Positions 25,953 through 37,714 are shown, counted from the first letter of the stretch. The stretch is 64,000 nucleotides of DNA from Glandiceps talaboti (GCF_964340395.1 NC_135555.1:4233501-4297500), one strand, 5' to 3'. Notes: generated by a model from the letters alone, not told the origin. Numbers and translations are program-made.

Positions 25953-26002
25953 ATATCTCCCAATCTGGATTGTGATAGACGTGTATCCTGATTGGGAGAT
26001 AT
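25953..26002. other. Short perfect-stem hairpin
   Basis: ATATCTCCCAATC and its inverted partner GATTGGGAGATAT, extended by GGA/TCC across one mismatch, can form a 16-17 bp stem around a 16-nt loop. The stem stops abruptly at both sides. It is shorter than a usual miRNA precursor, so it is recorded only as an inverted repeat. Confidence 0.6.
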
Positions 26003-26097
26003 TTCTGACCGTTATGGAGCCATGCTTTGTAAAACAGTATATTCATTGATTTGGTCAATCACATAGGAGTCCTTGATACTACAAAATTGAACTCTTA

Positions 26098-26099
<2 letters not shown>

Positions 26100-26139
<40 letters not shown>
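26100..26139. repeat. (TG)n microsatellite
   Basis: Twenty TG dinucleotides in a row. A poly-G run of about 15 lies further on near 27018. Confidence 0.95.
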
Positions 26140-26142
<3 letters not shown>

Positions 26143-26225
26143 CTCTTGTGTGTTGCAACACAGGGGACCCAAATAAACAAAGATATATGAACACTCACAT
26201 ACATCCATACATACATGATACAATA

Positions 26226-26468
26226 GTGAACTTGCAATCCAGACTGAGCATGCTCAGACGCAAAGGACTATGGGATTATCAGTGGTTATCGTAATACCTA
26301 ATCTGGAGCTACTGATAAAACAAACCTCCCATAATGATCAGGGTGACTATGAATTGATCATTTGTGATCACAAACAATGTAACATTATTGTTTACAATAC
26401 TATTTGATTAGTATGTATTATCACATTTCCCATGATGTAACATTCAACATGGCGGGTTTGCAAGTTCC
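26226..26468. mobile_element. MITE family A, copy 1
   Basis: One of three ~245-bp copies (others 41003-41246 and 54040-54281). The left end GTGAACTTGCAATCC follows a TA. Landmarks are TGAGCATGCTCAGA, CTATGGGATTATC, AAACAATGTAACATTATTGTTT and CAACATGGCGGGTTTGCAAG. The right end has lost the terminal CCC-TA seen in copy 2. It has no coding capacity and is probably mobilised in trans by a TA-targeting transposase. Confidence 0.75.
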
Positions 26469-27833
26469 GGAGAATTTACTAGAACAGTAGTTGAAGTGTG
26501 TTACACATTGATAGTGTATGCAAGGAATGTCCTCTGATTTTAGTACATTTTGGATACTGTGCAAATACAACAGATATTAGACACAACCACAGTGATGATG
26601 CAAATTTGAAGTAAATACAACTCTGGTGTAACATAAAGTTATGCCATGGTCACAGTACCTGATCACACAAACTCAATTTACCAGATACAGACAGGGAACT
26701 TTTCCTTGTCTGTGCTCAGACTAGACTAGTAACTAGTTGTTTTCTTATCACTCAATCTTATAATTTTGTTGAAGTTTATGTGGATTTATTATGAAATGTA
26801 CATATTACTCGTAGTCAAATTACTGAACAGTATATACTACATTCTCACAAAGCCTGAGTACATTTCTTCACTGAAGCAACGTAAAATACTGCCTTCCCAT
26901 GTCTTGGACAGTGCTGTAAAGAGGTGTGTGGTGGTTTTGTGAAAATGCAGTACATCAACATACACAGCAGTATATGACATGAAGTATTGTCCATCTATTC
27001 TGGAAATATTTTCTCATGGGGGGGGGGGGGGGATAAGAAAAAATGTTTGGGTAAGGAGTGATTTCTAGTAATGTATTCTGGTGGTAGTACTAGTTACAAC
27101 TACAACAGTAAAACCAAATAATCAGAATGTCCATTTTTTTCCAAATAATTGATGAGTTTATCCTAACTATTTTGTATCACTTATCACCTAGTTTGTAAAA
27201 TATGTGTAACAACACCCTATTAGCCAGCACTCCCAAAAGGAAGCACAGACTGTGGAGAGTTGAGTGACATGATGTCTCTTAGAGTGTAGTCTTTACCATT
27301 TGCTAGAATTGAGAGACAGCAAGACACACACACAATGAAGAGATACCATGAAAATAGAAACCTAGATCCTACTCAAAACTTGGGTTTGTGATAGAAACAG
27401 AAGAGTATACAATGTACATTGACAGGTTCTAAATATAGACATATTGTATGTTACTATAGTTACTGGTGGTCTGTTTGGTTTTGAAGCACACGTCATCTGA
27501 ATGTAGTTTATCTTGAATATCATGTTTTCTTGTATTTCCTTTTGTTTTTTCCATTGATATCAGAACTATGTTTTGAAATCTGCAAAGTACACTTTTGAGT
27601 GAGTGAGTTGTTTGTTTTATTGTACAACTTGTCAACTTAAACAGCTTTAATAATATTTTTATTGGTGTCCAATGTATTCCTATGCCTAGTCATGTCAGTT
27701 GTATGTTTCTTGACTACAATGTGACCAATAAAATTTGACAATGAAATGTGAAATTAGAGTGAATTTTGAGTTGATGTGTGTGGATGAAAGAAAACGGTTC
27801 TTTCTAAATATGTGGGTCCTTGTTAGAAATGGT

Positions 27834-27851
27834 CTCTAGAGGGCGCTGTAC
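27834..27851. promoter_or_regulatory. CTCF-like motif
   Basis: CTCTAGAGGGCGCTGTA is identical to the core at 11629-11645 and fits the CTCF core consensus by eye. It lies 1.3 kb beyond the METTL17 stop codon. Function is not established from sequence. Confidence 0.3.
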
Positions 27852-28766
27852 AATAAATCACCAAGACTGGAAGTTGGAACGCATTTTGTGATTCCTGATA
27901 GATTATCGTGCACTCTAATAAATTTTTACCAAATGTTTCTAAAGTCAAAAATATGGGTAAGTAATACTTGGGTGGATGTATTATTGCATATTACCTGGGA
28001 AGTGTTACATTCCAAGATTTTTGTTCCAAGAAATAACTTATCAAGGTATCTGCTTTGACTTGTATGCTATATTACATCTAAGGTACAACAAAAATACCAC
28101 AATTGTGTTTATGAATTTTGTATTCATCCACACATTTCCAGATCAGGTTTTTGTATGAACCACGGAAATCGGCTATAAACATCTCAGTAAAAATATAAAA
28201 AACGAATTCTTCTTGTTTTTTTAATCTGACAATTTCATTATTATTTTATACAGCTGTCATAAATGACAAATTCTAACTTTGTCATAAAACAACATTTGTG
28301 AGTCTGCATGTATGTTCATGGAAGGGGGGATGGATATGGGGTTTGGTAGATGGCAAGATCGGTTGCGTTAGTCTGCCCTTACTGGCCTGCTCTATCTATG
28401 AAAGGGGTTCAATAACTAATGTGTGAGGGTGCCCTGTCACTATATACCTCAAAGACGGGGTTTGGTAGAGATAAGACAAGATAAATACCACTTTCATTTG
28501 GTGTGTTTTATTACCAAATATTTCGCATTTAGTGAGCAGTAAATTCACTGGTCAACAGGTAACCGTTAAAAGACATAATACAACATATTTACTGTCTGGC
28601 ATCACCCAACTCAGGCAATGAGATTTTCCACATTAACAAAAATTTATATGCCAGTCTATTTTGATATTTGTAAAATGAATGAGTGTATCCAAGAAAGACA
28701 ATTTACAAATGCACTGTGTTCCAATGAGAGGTGGGCTGAGGTATATTTCTCCATAAATTTGTTGAA

Positions 28767-28872
28767 TGTCAAAGATCAAATGTCAAGTACATGTACTGCA
28801 TTGGATGTGAAAGGTCAGATGTTAAGTACATGTACTGCATTGGATGTGAAAGGTCAGATGTTAAGTACCGGT
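28767..28872. repeat. Tandem 39-bp repeat, ~2.5 copies
   Basis: The unit contains ACATGTACTGCATTGGATG and AAAGGTCAGATGTTAAGT. It keeps a 118-codon frame open at 28618-28974 that has no homologue and is not called. Confidence 0.8.
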
Positions 28873-29120
28873 ACATTTATAGTGTATTACCATTGGACTC
28901 ACTTTTCATTCTATGGTATGTATCTGAAGCCATTCAATGATACAATAGTGAATATGTTGCCAACTACTTGTTAATGTAAAATGCAATCTGTTTAAAGGTC
29001 GATTTCATGAAATGTTTGTGTAAAAGCCAACATGTCACACCACTCATCAGGTTTCACTGGTTGATCACATTATCTGCAAATGTCTGTGTAGTACATATTT
29101 GTATACGGAGTCCCTCCCTT

Positions 29121-32100
29121 CTACTTCTTCTCATTATCATCATCACTGTGAGTACTACTCTCACTATTACTGATTGTGTCACCATCTATATCACCACTTG
29201 CCCTGAACCGTGAAGGTTTAATTTCATCTACTGTATTATCATCATCTGTTGTCTGGGCTGGTAGCAAGTCACCCCATCGACTGTATCTTGCACAGTAATA
29301 CAACTCTCTGTATAGAATGGAATGAAAGATACCATAGTCGGACTTATCGTATAGAAATTGATCACAACATAAATAACTGTTGTGTCTTAACAATTTAAAA
29401 ACATTTAAAAGCCAACCTTAAAGGGCACATTCTTACCATATATGATCCTATAGGATAAAAGCAGTCCTGTAGGACAATCACTCACAGACAGTATCAGTAT
29501 AAGGCAAATTGTCTTCTTAATATGTGCTTTGTCTGTTATTGGTAAGATAAAAGGAATGAAATGCTGTTCAAAAGTTGATTTTTAAAAATGCCAACTTACT
29601 TTCCATGTTTGGAACGGGTAATTACAGCATGCTGTAGTTGACCATTGCTACAACACATATGACAGTGGATGTGGTTGGATTTATGTAATGTAGACCGTAC
29701 CAACCTTGGCCAGTTAGGTTTACAAAGCTCTGAAAGAAATGTAGTTGGATTTATGTAATGTAGACCATACCAACTTTGGCCAGTAAGGTTTACAAAGCTC
29801 TGAAAGAAAGTTAAGACATTATTTTATGACCCCTCTGTGCCCTTTTTTGCCACATTGGCACTTACACAAATGCCTAAAGTATACAATAATGCAAATGCAA
29901 ATAACTATTAGATACATGCCACACTAGTGCTCATTCAATATCTAAAATATGCCACACTGGCTCTTACATCATGGGGTTCTGCTGTACAATTTTATCACCT
30001 GTGTTGGCAAAATATAAACAATGTGTTATGTATACAAAATTGTCTGTAGAGGTAGACTTGAAAACTCACCATCTTTCTTGTCACCTTTCCTGAACACAAT
30101 GTATGAAAAACACTCTTTTTGTACCCTGGAAGAAGTCTGAGAAGCAGAAAATAATAAAATAAAAACTATTATAAAATATACACTTAGAATGATTTTAGAT
30201 TTTACCATAGTTGATTATTCAAAATATATTGTATCAAGTTGACAACTTTGAGGACAGCTGTCGTGTTATCTGGAAAAGAGGGGATGAAGGAGGGGGAGGG
30301 GGGATTAGAGGATGGCAGTGGTGATGGTGTCATTCATGTTTTATGAGTCAGAGTACAATCCAAATGTTACAAACTATAGACTACTTACCCCTTTTACATT
30401 GATAGGGTGATATTCCTGTTCAAAGTTGCATGGTGTGTTGGTTCCATCCGTTTGTCTTGGACAGGGCATGTCATGTGGACACTGCAAGTAGAGATCCATT
30501 CACATTGTAATTTGTAAATGTTTTACATAAACCAGTGAGTTGTATAGATAACAACAACCAATATTTGAGAATTTCTCATTGTGAATATTTATAATAATAT
30601 CATATTTCCATACATGTTATCAAAAGCTAAACATCAGACTTTTATGAGAGTTGAATTCTAGACACTTAACACTGTTGTGAATTCAAAAAAATTAGAAAAA
30701 TATTCAATGTAATTTTATGAGTTTGAAATCCAATGTAATGATTGGCTAGTTGTTAAGATCGTTCTGTTACCTTTGTTTACACTTGTGTCATTGTTTGTTT
30801 TATGTGTTCATATTTTTTGTCTTTATGGGGCAGCAACCATGACCAAAGTGAGAGAACGTAAAGGAAGATTTGAATAAAAACAGATGTAGGTAAAGAAGAA
30901 ATAAACAACCACTACGTCAGATTATAATCAGACTGCTTTACTTCCCAAACCTGTATAAAAAGACTGATGCATCTAAAACTTTTAACTGTTAATATGTGTC
31001 CTGTGACAAATTTCCAGGAATGTCAGAGTTCTTCAAGAGTTAACAGTATTCGGCGGCCATATTGGATTCTAAAATGACTAAATTTTGATATCATTTTGAC
31101 CTCTATTTCAAAACTTTGTACAGTGACCCATGATTTGTTTTCTTCATTTTAACTGAGAATAGGTTGGAATTTTCTTGAATAAAGTAACAGCAAAAGCTTA
31201 AAGAGTGTACTTTTAGGGTTTACTCTACATGAATTCCTGAACCTTATTTGATATAAACTTACTGGTGAAAACACATGTCCTACTGGCCAATCCTCTTCAT
31301 ATCCTCGTAGACTATACCTAGCAGCTTTGTCAAAATCTGTTGGTTTTTCCTTTTCTATAAATGAAAGTTGCTCATATTCCGTCTCCTTGACATCAGTATC
31401 ATTCTCCTGTACATCCATCTCTGCATTGTCACAAGCAACTTTGTTGTCACTAGCAACGTTGTTGTCACTAGCAACGTCTGTCTCAGTCTTATGTGTATAT
31501 TTCTCTCCATGCAATATTAAGTTCCTAGCTTCAAGTATAATTTTAAAACCTTCATTTGTACCATTTTCAATTATTATCAGATAATGTTCTGTTTTCTTCC
31601 ACAATGTGCATAAAGTGTTGATTCTTTCTTGTAGTGATGGCAACTCCATTAATGTGTAGGCAGACACAACAATATCATATTTATTCTAGAACACAAGACA
31701 CAAAACAAAACTTTTACATTTTATGACAAAAAGCAACTTGAATTTACATAACCAGCTCAAAAATACACGGATACAGTAGAACTACAGTATGATATTCAAA
31801 TATTCCAATCTTACACTCAACATGGTTCACCTCTCATCCGTATTTAAAGGCCTGGGTTTCAATCCCAGGATCTCCTCTTAATATTATCTTATCAGTGGAT
31901 CTGTAAGAATTACATAGAATATTTGTTTTGTTCTCGACCAACCTTTTCTATAGCTTTGCCAGACAACTGTTTTTCACCTCCAAATTCTGACCTGGCCCTT
32001 TATGCTAAGGTAAGGTCATATACAATTGATTTGTATCATTCATTAGTACAGGTACAGTTAGTCTAAGATACAGACATTCATGCCATGCTATCAGCCAGCA

Positions 32101-35100
32101 ATCTACAGGCTAGGTGTAAACAACTACATCAATCAATGATAAACTACATTTTTGACTCTAGCTTGTACAAATATTGACATAATATCATAAGTTTCAGGAG
32201 TTAGAAGTTGTTAGAATTGTAACTTTGCAACATTCAACAGTATGTAAACTATAATAAGAAGACTTACTGTGGGTGATACAGGTAAAAATTGTCTGAAGAA
32301 AACACCTCTTATATGCATCTGTCTATCCATCTCACCTCCTTGTAATATTAAACTGGCCAAGTCATTCATGTCAGCTGATGTATCTACACAGAAATATTCC
32401 CTCAATGACTTGCCCCATACAGTGTTAGCAGCCCTGTAATACAAATACAGAAATATTCTCTCAATAACTTACTCCACAGTGTTAGCAGCCCTGTAATACA
32501 AATACAGAAATATTCCCTCAATGACTTGCCCCACACAGTGTTAGCAGCCCTGTAATACAAATACAGAAATATTCCCTCAATAACTTACTCCACAGTGTTA
32601 GCAGCCCTGTAATACAAATACAGAAATAGATCCTCAATAACTTACTCCATACAGTGTTAGCAGCCCTGTAATACAAATATAGAAATATTCCTTCAATAAC
32701 TTACCCCATGTGATATTTAGAGTGAAAATATCTAACATTGAAATATTATGTCATCATTCAGGACGTAAATTCAACAATAATTGCTAGTTTCTCAAAAAAG
32801 AAAATCAAATCAATAAGAAATTTCTCACCAGATAGTGGAACCAACTCCAGAACCAAAATCCAACAAAAGTTTGGGTTTAAATTTTGGATCCCTCTTTGTT
32901 ATCTAGATAAATTAGAAAAATTATAAGAGTTATACTTTTGAGTTTTTAAAGAATATTTTAGTCTATTTATTATAATTATGAATTTATTACTTTTAAGGTA
33001 ATTTTGTTAAATATTATAAGGGCACTCATTCTCATCATGACAACTTAAAAATTTTGGGTTGGTTGGTTAAAAATTTCAAAAAAATATTTTTAAAAAGTAA
33101 GTGTATTTGACATTGTATATATATCGATACTTTCATTTCATATATGTAACAGTCTGAATGACTTAGAAATGACAATTAAATTCAGAAGGAAAGTCTGAAC
33201 TATTTGTTTTATAAAAGTCAAAAATTCCAGCGGTAAACAATAATTTTCGCTAACATATGGGCTCGTGGGGTTGCCATCGTACAACTGGTGATGTAGTGAT
33301 TGTTTTTCTAATCCTGCCATAGAGGGCATCAATCTATATTGGGTTGTTGAGTCATAACATAGAATTTTATTGAACAAAGAATAAACTATAACAATTATTG
33401 TAACTATGTAGTTCAGAAAATCATTGATTACTGAAATTTGTCTGGGGGTGTGGGGGGGTTAGGGGTAAGTTTGTTTCAATACTGCAAAGTAACATTTTTT
33501 CTTGAAATGAAAATAAAATGTAATAAAAGAATACGAAAAGGTCACAAGTAATAATAATATACAAGTATCTAAATAGCTACAACACAGAAAGCTTTTATTA
33601 TTTTCATATAATAAATGTACAAGAAATTATATGATCACACTAGAAAGTGTTTAAATTTACAATGGCCCTCACTGAAACACCCTAACATTTAATTCTTTGG
33701 GTGTCTTGGGGTTAAATTCATGGAATGTAAGCAGCGGAATACTGTGTACCATTTGACTTATTACAGGACATAGTTTTTTACACTCATATTTTCAGACTGA
33801 ATACAGGTGGCTGTGAGGGTCACCCATCTTGTCATTACTGGATTATCCAAATCCAGCCACAGAGGATATGTATTTTTGAAAACTGTTTTTTTTTCATCAG
33901 AACCAAAATCAAGGTCATAGGTCATGAGAAAGAGACAACAAACAGTCACTGTACAAAGTGATAGGAGAATAGTCACACTGTCAATATGAAGCCTTACCTC
34001 ATGGAAGACTCTGTATATTGCACTATAGTTGGCTGCTAATCGACCAGCTGTATATATACAACCTATCTCTGTATTGTACCTGTAAAGAATCATATAGATA
34101 CTGTCAACTTAGATATTTTTGCCACTAGAAAATCTTGCGATTTTACAGTCTTCAGTTAGTTCTCAAAGACTAATTTGTACTAATTACCAAACTGGTACAT
34201 TATGTTCATGCACAAGAAGGTATTTTAGCCACTACTTATCTTGTCTTTTTGTTTTTCAATGAAAATAAATTTTTAGCAAAAATTTCCAGGTTTAAAGTAT
34301 TTAACATAAAATAATAATTTTCTTTATTCAATACCCAGCAGTACAATATAATATCTGTATGAAATACTGATAGTATATAGCGCCCTCTATGGCAGTCATA
34401 TGACAAGTCTACATCACTGAATCATTGAATCAGACACAATAACAACTGAAGAAGGATGAGTCATTCAGCCGAAATATACTAGGTAAATTATTTGCACACT
34501 TTGAGTTCAGAACTGTTCCAAAATATCTGTATGGTTTATACATGTATTCTGCAACATAATGTACAAATAATCAAATCTTGCTTGATTTACCAGATATCCA
34601 TACTTTGCATATTATAGAATTATCACAAAAGTTATTCACTGTTATTGATATCATACAAGGATGATACACAAGTAAATCTATCTGACTTGACTTGCAAAGA
34701 TAAGTACAATCTTCAAGTACAAATGTACTGGATCTTACCGAATATCTTTCCAGTGATAGATCTACTTTCTGAGTTCTAGTATCTTACTATATACCTTTCC
34801 AGTGATAAATCTACTTTCTGTGTTCCTGTACCTTACCGTATATCTTTCCAGTGATAAATCTACTTTCTGTGTTCCAGTATCTTACCGTATACCTTTCTGT
34901 ATTCCAGTATCTTACTATATACCTTTCCAGTGATAAATCTACTTTCTGTGTTCCTGTACCTTACCGTATATCTTTCCAGTGATAAATCTACTTTCTGTGT
35001 TCCAGTATCTTACCGTATACCTTTCTGTGTTCCAGTATCTTACCGTATATCTTTCCAGTGATAAATCTACTTTCTGTGTTCCAGTATCTTACCGTATATC

Positions 35101-37582
35101 TTTCCAGTGATAAAGCTTCCTTCTCAGTTCCTTTGTAACTTGTTTCCTCTTCTTCACTATGTCTCTTCTTTCTTTTGATGATATTAATGTTGTATCTTCT
35201 AACATCTCATCAGCATCTAGGTCATCACAACAAAATATACATAACGGTGATAGTTATAATGGATCATTATTTCCAGGGTTGACTTTTCTCTATATTATGT
35301 TCCATATAGTTAAGTGGTTGGATTCAACATATTGTATTGCCAAGAATGTTAACTAGGATTGTAACTAGGATTTAGGTCCTCTAAAGTATGCCATCTAAGC
35401 CCATTTGGCACATCACTGATGCACAGTAACTTCTTAATGATCTACAAAGTATCCAAGTTGTGAAGCAGTCACATTGTCGCATTTACTTATTTTTTTTTAG
35501 TTTGCCAAAACCATGGAGATATAGGTGTTGACACTACTATTAGCAATGGCCATATGCAAAAAAATTTCCAGTTTCTTATTTTGGACAAAAAAGTACAAGA
35601 CTCGAGGTGTAGTATTTCATCAAAAACACATTTTTATGACCTTTATTTTCATTCATAAATTATATGCAGGAATAGCAGTTTTTATAGTTGGATTGTAGTT
35701 TCCAAATTCATGTCTTGCATATACATCATTATCGATCACATAAGGTGTGACATGAAAAACAAAAGATTGTGTAATAGCATTTATGTACGTACAGCATTTG
35801 AATGCCAGTTGTCAGTATTACCCATAATTCATAGGTACTGGAAATAGCAGCAGTTAACGCGGACTGAAAATTCTGACTTTCCTTGGAGGACACGCTGATA
35901 ACCTAACGCAAACCAAATACATAGCTGAGAATTATATGCCTATTAAACAGTATAGATTACAGCAAATCTTACCTTCTGCACCCACTTCTTTGGCAAGTAA
36001 AACAGCTTGTCTTCTCATTTCACTTTCTTCAGTTGGTCTTTTCCTGCTCCATAAATAGTTGACTAATTTACTGGATTTTTCATATAGTTGTTTTTTTGAA
36101 TATCCTGTACGTCAAACAACAAATTACTGAGTATTCAGATAAACAGAGTAAAAATATTACATTCACACTATATAGTTAGTACTGGTTTACTTTAACCTTT
36201 TCTCCAAAGTTTTGTTGTACTCAGTGACGTGTATAAAGTTGGTCTCAGCCTCAGAATCAGAGATTCACATTGAAGGACAATATGAGGCTGAATTTGAGAC
36301 TGATTCTGAGACCAGCTTTATATACGTTATTCAGTGGATGTTGGTTTCAATTCTTAACAGTAGCATCTATTCTTAATTTGGCATATTTACTTGGTTGTAA
36401 TGAGGGGGAGGGAAGGGTGCAAGGGAAGGGAAAAAACAAAAACTAAAAAGCAGCACACACACACACATACACACACACACACATAAATAAATGTAGGTCA
36501 TATTTTCTTTTTCCTTTGAATACGAAGCCTTACCTCATGGAAGACTCTGTATATTGCACTATAGTTGGCTGCTAATCGACCAGCTGTATATATACAACCT
36601 ACCTCTGAATACTAATAATTTTCGTATTCATTGTTATGTAGTATATATGTTGTAATGAAATCACTGAATATGTCTTATCACCTACACTTTCAATATAGAT
36701 CATATACAAACTTACTTTCTAAAACCTTTTGGACACCATCCTGTAATTTTTCTGGTAAAATAATTGTCTTGGGTCGTAGAATCCCTGGATGCTTTCGATA
36801 AGATGATGTCTCAGAAAAGTCCTTTAAAGAGTCATCTATCTTTGTTTTGTGCTTTGTAATTGTTGTCATTGCCTGAAAAAAATATAGAAGAGAGAAAATT
36901 GACAGTGTTTGTGTTAATATTTATAACTGTGTTGTTGTTTATTGTATTGAAAAAGATTTGATCGAATGAAAAAAGAAAAACACATTATAGTCACATTATA
37001 ATGTTTGCTATTGTAAATTTATCACTAAACAATCAATCAATCAATAAACAATCGATCAATGAACTTTACAGGCACATACAACATAGGTTATGATGATATA
37101 AATCTTGCTTTTATCTCCATCGTTATGAAAACAGTAAGTCATAAACAAATTCAATATCAAAACGAAGCTTTTCATACAATTTTTTCTTTTTACAAATTTT
37201 GGAAACAATTTTTCTGTTATTATTATTATATCGTAATCTTAGTTTACATCTGTAAATTATGATAGATTTACCAGACAACGTTATTTACTTTTCAGTAGAT
37301 TTGGTTATCTGGTCGAGTCTGACCATGCATAATATTAATAACAATTCCCATTGCACTGCAAACAGTAAACAGTGTAATGCAGGTTATATCAATTTGAGAT
37401 TGAGAGCATGTCAGATAAAAGATGAATCTATTCCGAACGTGTTTATATCGACTCAACGAAATACGTACCCGTGTGTTAGTTATTGGTATAAGTCTCGCGT
37501 GATATCTCACAGCACTGCAACACATTTTGTACTGTTTTGCAGTTGATCGCGACGCCACCATGCTCCTCATGGAGGCCGCCAT
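29121..37582 (-). CDS. METTL17: METTL17, mitochondrial ribosome assembly methyltransferase-like protein
   Basis: Twelve exons in consistent phase (high to low): 37582-37469, 36872-36716, 36104-35973, 35216-35093, 34079-33998, 32902-32829, 32433-32268, 31685-31263, 30481-30389, 30136-30070, 29729-29600, 29307-29121; 582 codons (human about 456). It belongs to the RSM22/METTL17 family, needed for mitochondrial small-subunit assembly and translation. Residues 1-38 are Arg/Ser-rich without acids, a likely mitochondrial presequence. LLLDFGSGVGS (about 215-225) is the SAM motif I; SLREYFCVDTS, GVFFRQFLPVSPT and LIIIENGTNEGF are family blocks. C425, C431, C442 and C500 correspond to the iron-sulfur cysteines of METTL17. 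Extra length lies in an acidic insert at about 335-400 and an acidic C-tail. Start chosen: first ATG, in AAGATGGCGGCC. It is divergent from MVD. Introns carry exon-edge duplications listed separately. Confidence 0.93.
29660..29811 (-). repeat. 70-bp duplication of the METTL17 exon 11 acceptor
   Basis: TTTCTTTCAG plus the first about 60 nt of exon 11 (Leu-Cys-Lys-Pro onward) are present twice, with exon starts at 29729 and 29799. The copy nearer the exon body is used here because only it continues into the conserved HCHMCC part in frame. The outer copy would add 70 nt and reach an in-frame TAA soon after the inner acceptor. Copies differ at a few positions. Confidence 0.9.
31840..31990 (+). 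mobile_element. SINE-like dispersed repeat, copy B
   Basis: GGCCTGGGTTTCAATCCCAGG, TATTATCTTATCAGTGGAT, CTCGACCAACC and GCCAGACAACTGTTTTTCA parallel copy A at 14340-14520. It lies in METTL17 intron 7, antisense to the gene. Confidence 0.5.
32384..32722 (-). repeat. Five-copy array of the METTL17 exon 7 acceptor
   Basis: A unit of alternately 57 and 59 bp is repeated, each with TGTATTTGTATTACAG, then GGCTGCTAACACTGT, then GAGGGAATATTTCTG. Exon-start equivalents are at 32433 (real), 32490, 32549, 32606 and 32665. In several intronic units GGGGCAAGT has become GGAGTAAGT, a good donor consensus, so an 18-nt mini-exon is delimited by acceptor and donor. Read-through from the first upstream acceptor meets TAA within one unit. 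Confidence 0.92.
34101..34297. mobile_element. MITE family B, copy 2, beside METTL17 exon 5
   Basis: It shares TAGATATTTTTGCC, TTTTACAGTCTTCAG and CAAGAAGGTATTTTAGCC with copy 1 at 21260-21442, with TA at both borders. Its edge is about 20 nt from the exon 5 acceptor (exon begins 34079), so the branch point of METTL17 intron 4 is likely at or inside the element. Confidence 0.65.
34364..34492. mobile_element. Half copy of the foldback family
   Basis: ATAGTATATAGCGCCCTCTA, CAGTCATATGACAAGTCTAC and CAGCCGAAATATACTAGGTA match one arm plus the centre of the foldback at 18059-18282. The partner arm is missing. It lies in METTL17 intron 4. Confidence 0.6.
34734..35115 (-). repeat. 49-bp array of the METTL17 exon 4 donor
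   Basis: On the minus strand each full unit reads TTTATCACTGGAAAGATATACG then GTAAGATACTGG, that is, the last codons of exon 4 (YHWKDIR) plus its donor. GTAAG donor copies lie at 35092 (real), 35043, 35013, 34964, 34915, 34885, 34836, 34787 and 34738, nine in all; two units are shortened to about 30 bp. The phase 2 exon end makes the next codon CGG-TAA when unspliced, so the first donor is the only one keeping the METTL17 frame. Confidence 0.93.
36451..36482. repeat. (AC)n microsatellite
   Basis: About 15 AC dinucleotides with one interruption, in METTL17 intron 2. Confidence 0.9.
36524..36604 (-). pseudogene. Displaced copy of METTL17 exon 5 in intron 2
   Basis: About 80 bp is almost identical to exon 5 at 33998-34079 with its GTAAGGCTTC donor, in the same orientation but two exons earlier in the gene. 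The original first 11 nt are replaced; a possible new acceptor (TATTCAG) would give a 71-nt exon, which would shift the frame. Near identity implies a recent copy or gene conversion. Whether it is ever spliced in is unknown. Confidence 0.88.
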
Positions 37583-37714
37583 CTTGTTTATCTGAGCAGG
37601 CGCAGTAATCAGACGTTTGTAATAATTTCGTAAAAGCTCTTTGATTGGTCAAAAGTTTCGACGTAGCCAATCAAAATACTCTTTATATCACGCCACTCGA
37701 ATCGGCTCAGAATC
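37583..37714. promoter_or_regulatory. METTL17/MVD bidirectional promoter
   Basis: Only 132 bp separates the two start codons. Within it are an ATTGG (37644-37648) and a CCAAT (37667-37671), an inverted pair expected of NF-Y-driven divergent promoters. At the METTL17 start GCCGCCATCTTG (37575-37586, reverse AAGATGGCGGC) matches the YY1 consensus, and MVD starts in a similar ATCATGGCGGACG. No TATA box is evident. Transcription start sites are inferred, not seen. Confidence 0.75.

Larger units (their letters stand above)
20547..29120. other. Intergenic region, BCL11-like to METTL17
   Basis: No exon was recognised in 8.6 kb. The first part must include the BCL11-like 3' UTR, whose polyadenylation site is not resolved. 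The rest carries two MITEs (21260-21442, 26226-26468), a (GAT)n, a (TG)n, a poly-G run, small duplications and a hairpin. METTL17 and the BCL11-like gene converge here, so no promoter is required. Short frames at 24587-25757 lie in a somewhat GC-richer, non-homologous segment and are not called genes. Confidence 0.6.

Noticed and set aside
31327-31584. Ser-rich plus-strand frame
   Set aside because: Antisense shadow of METTL17 exon 8.
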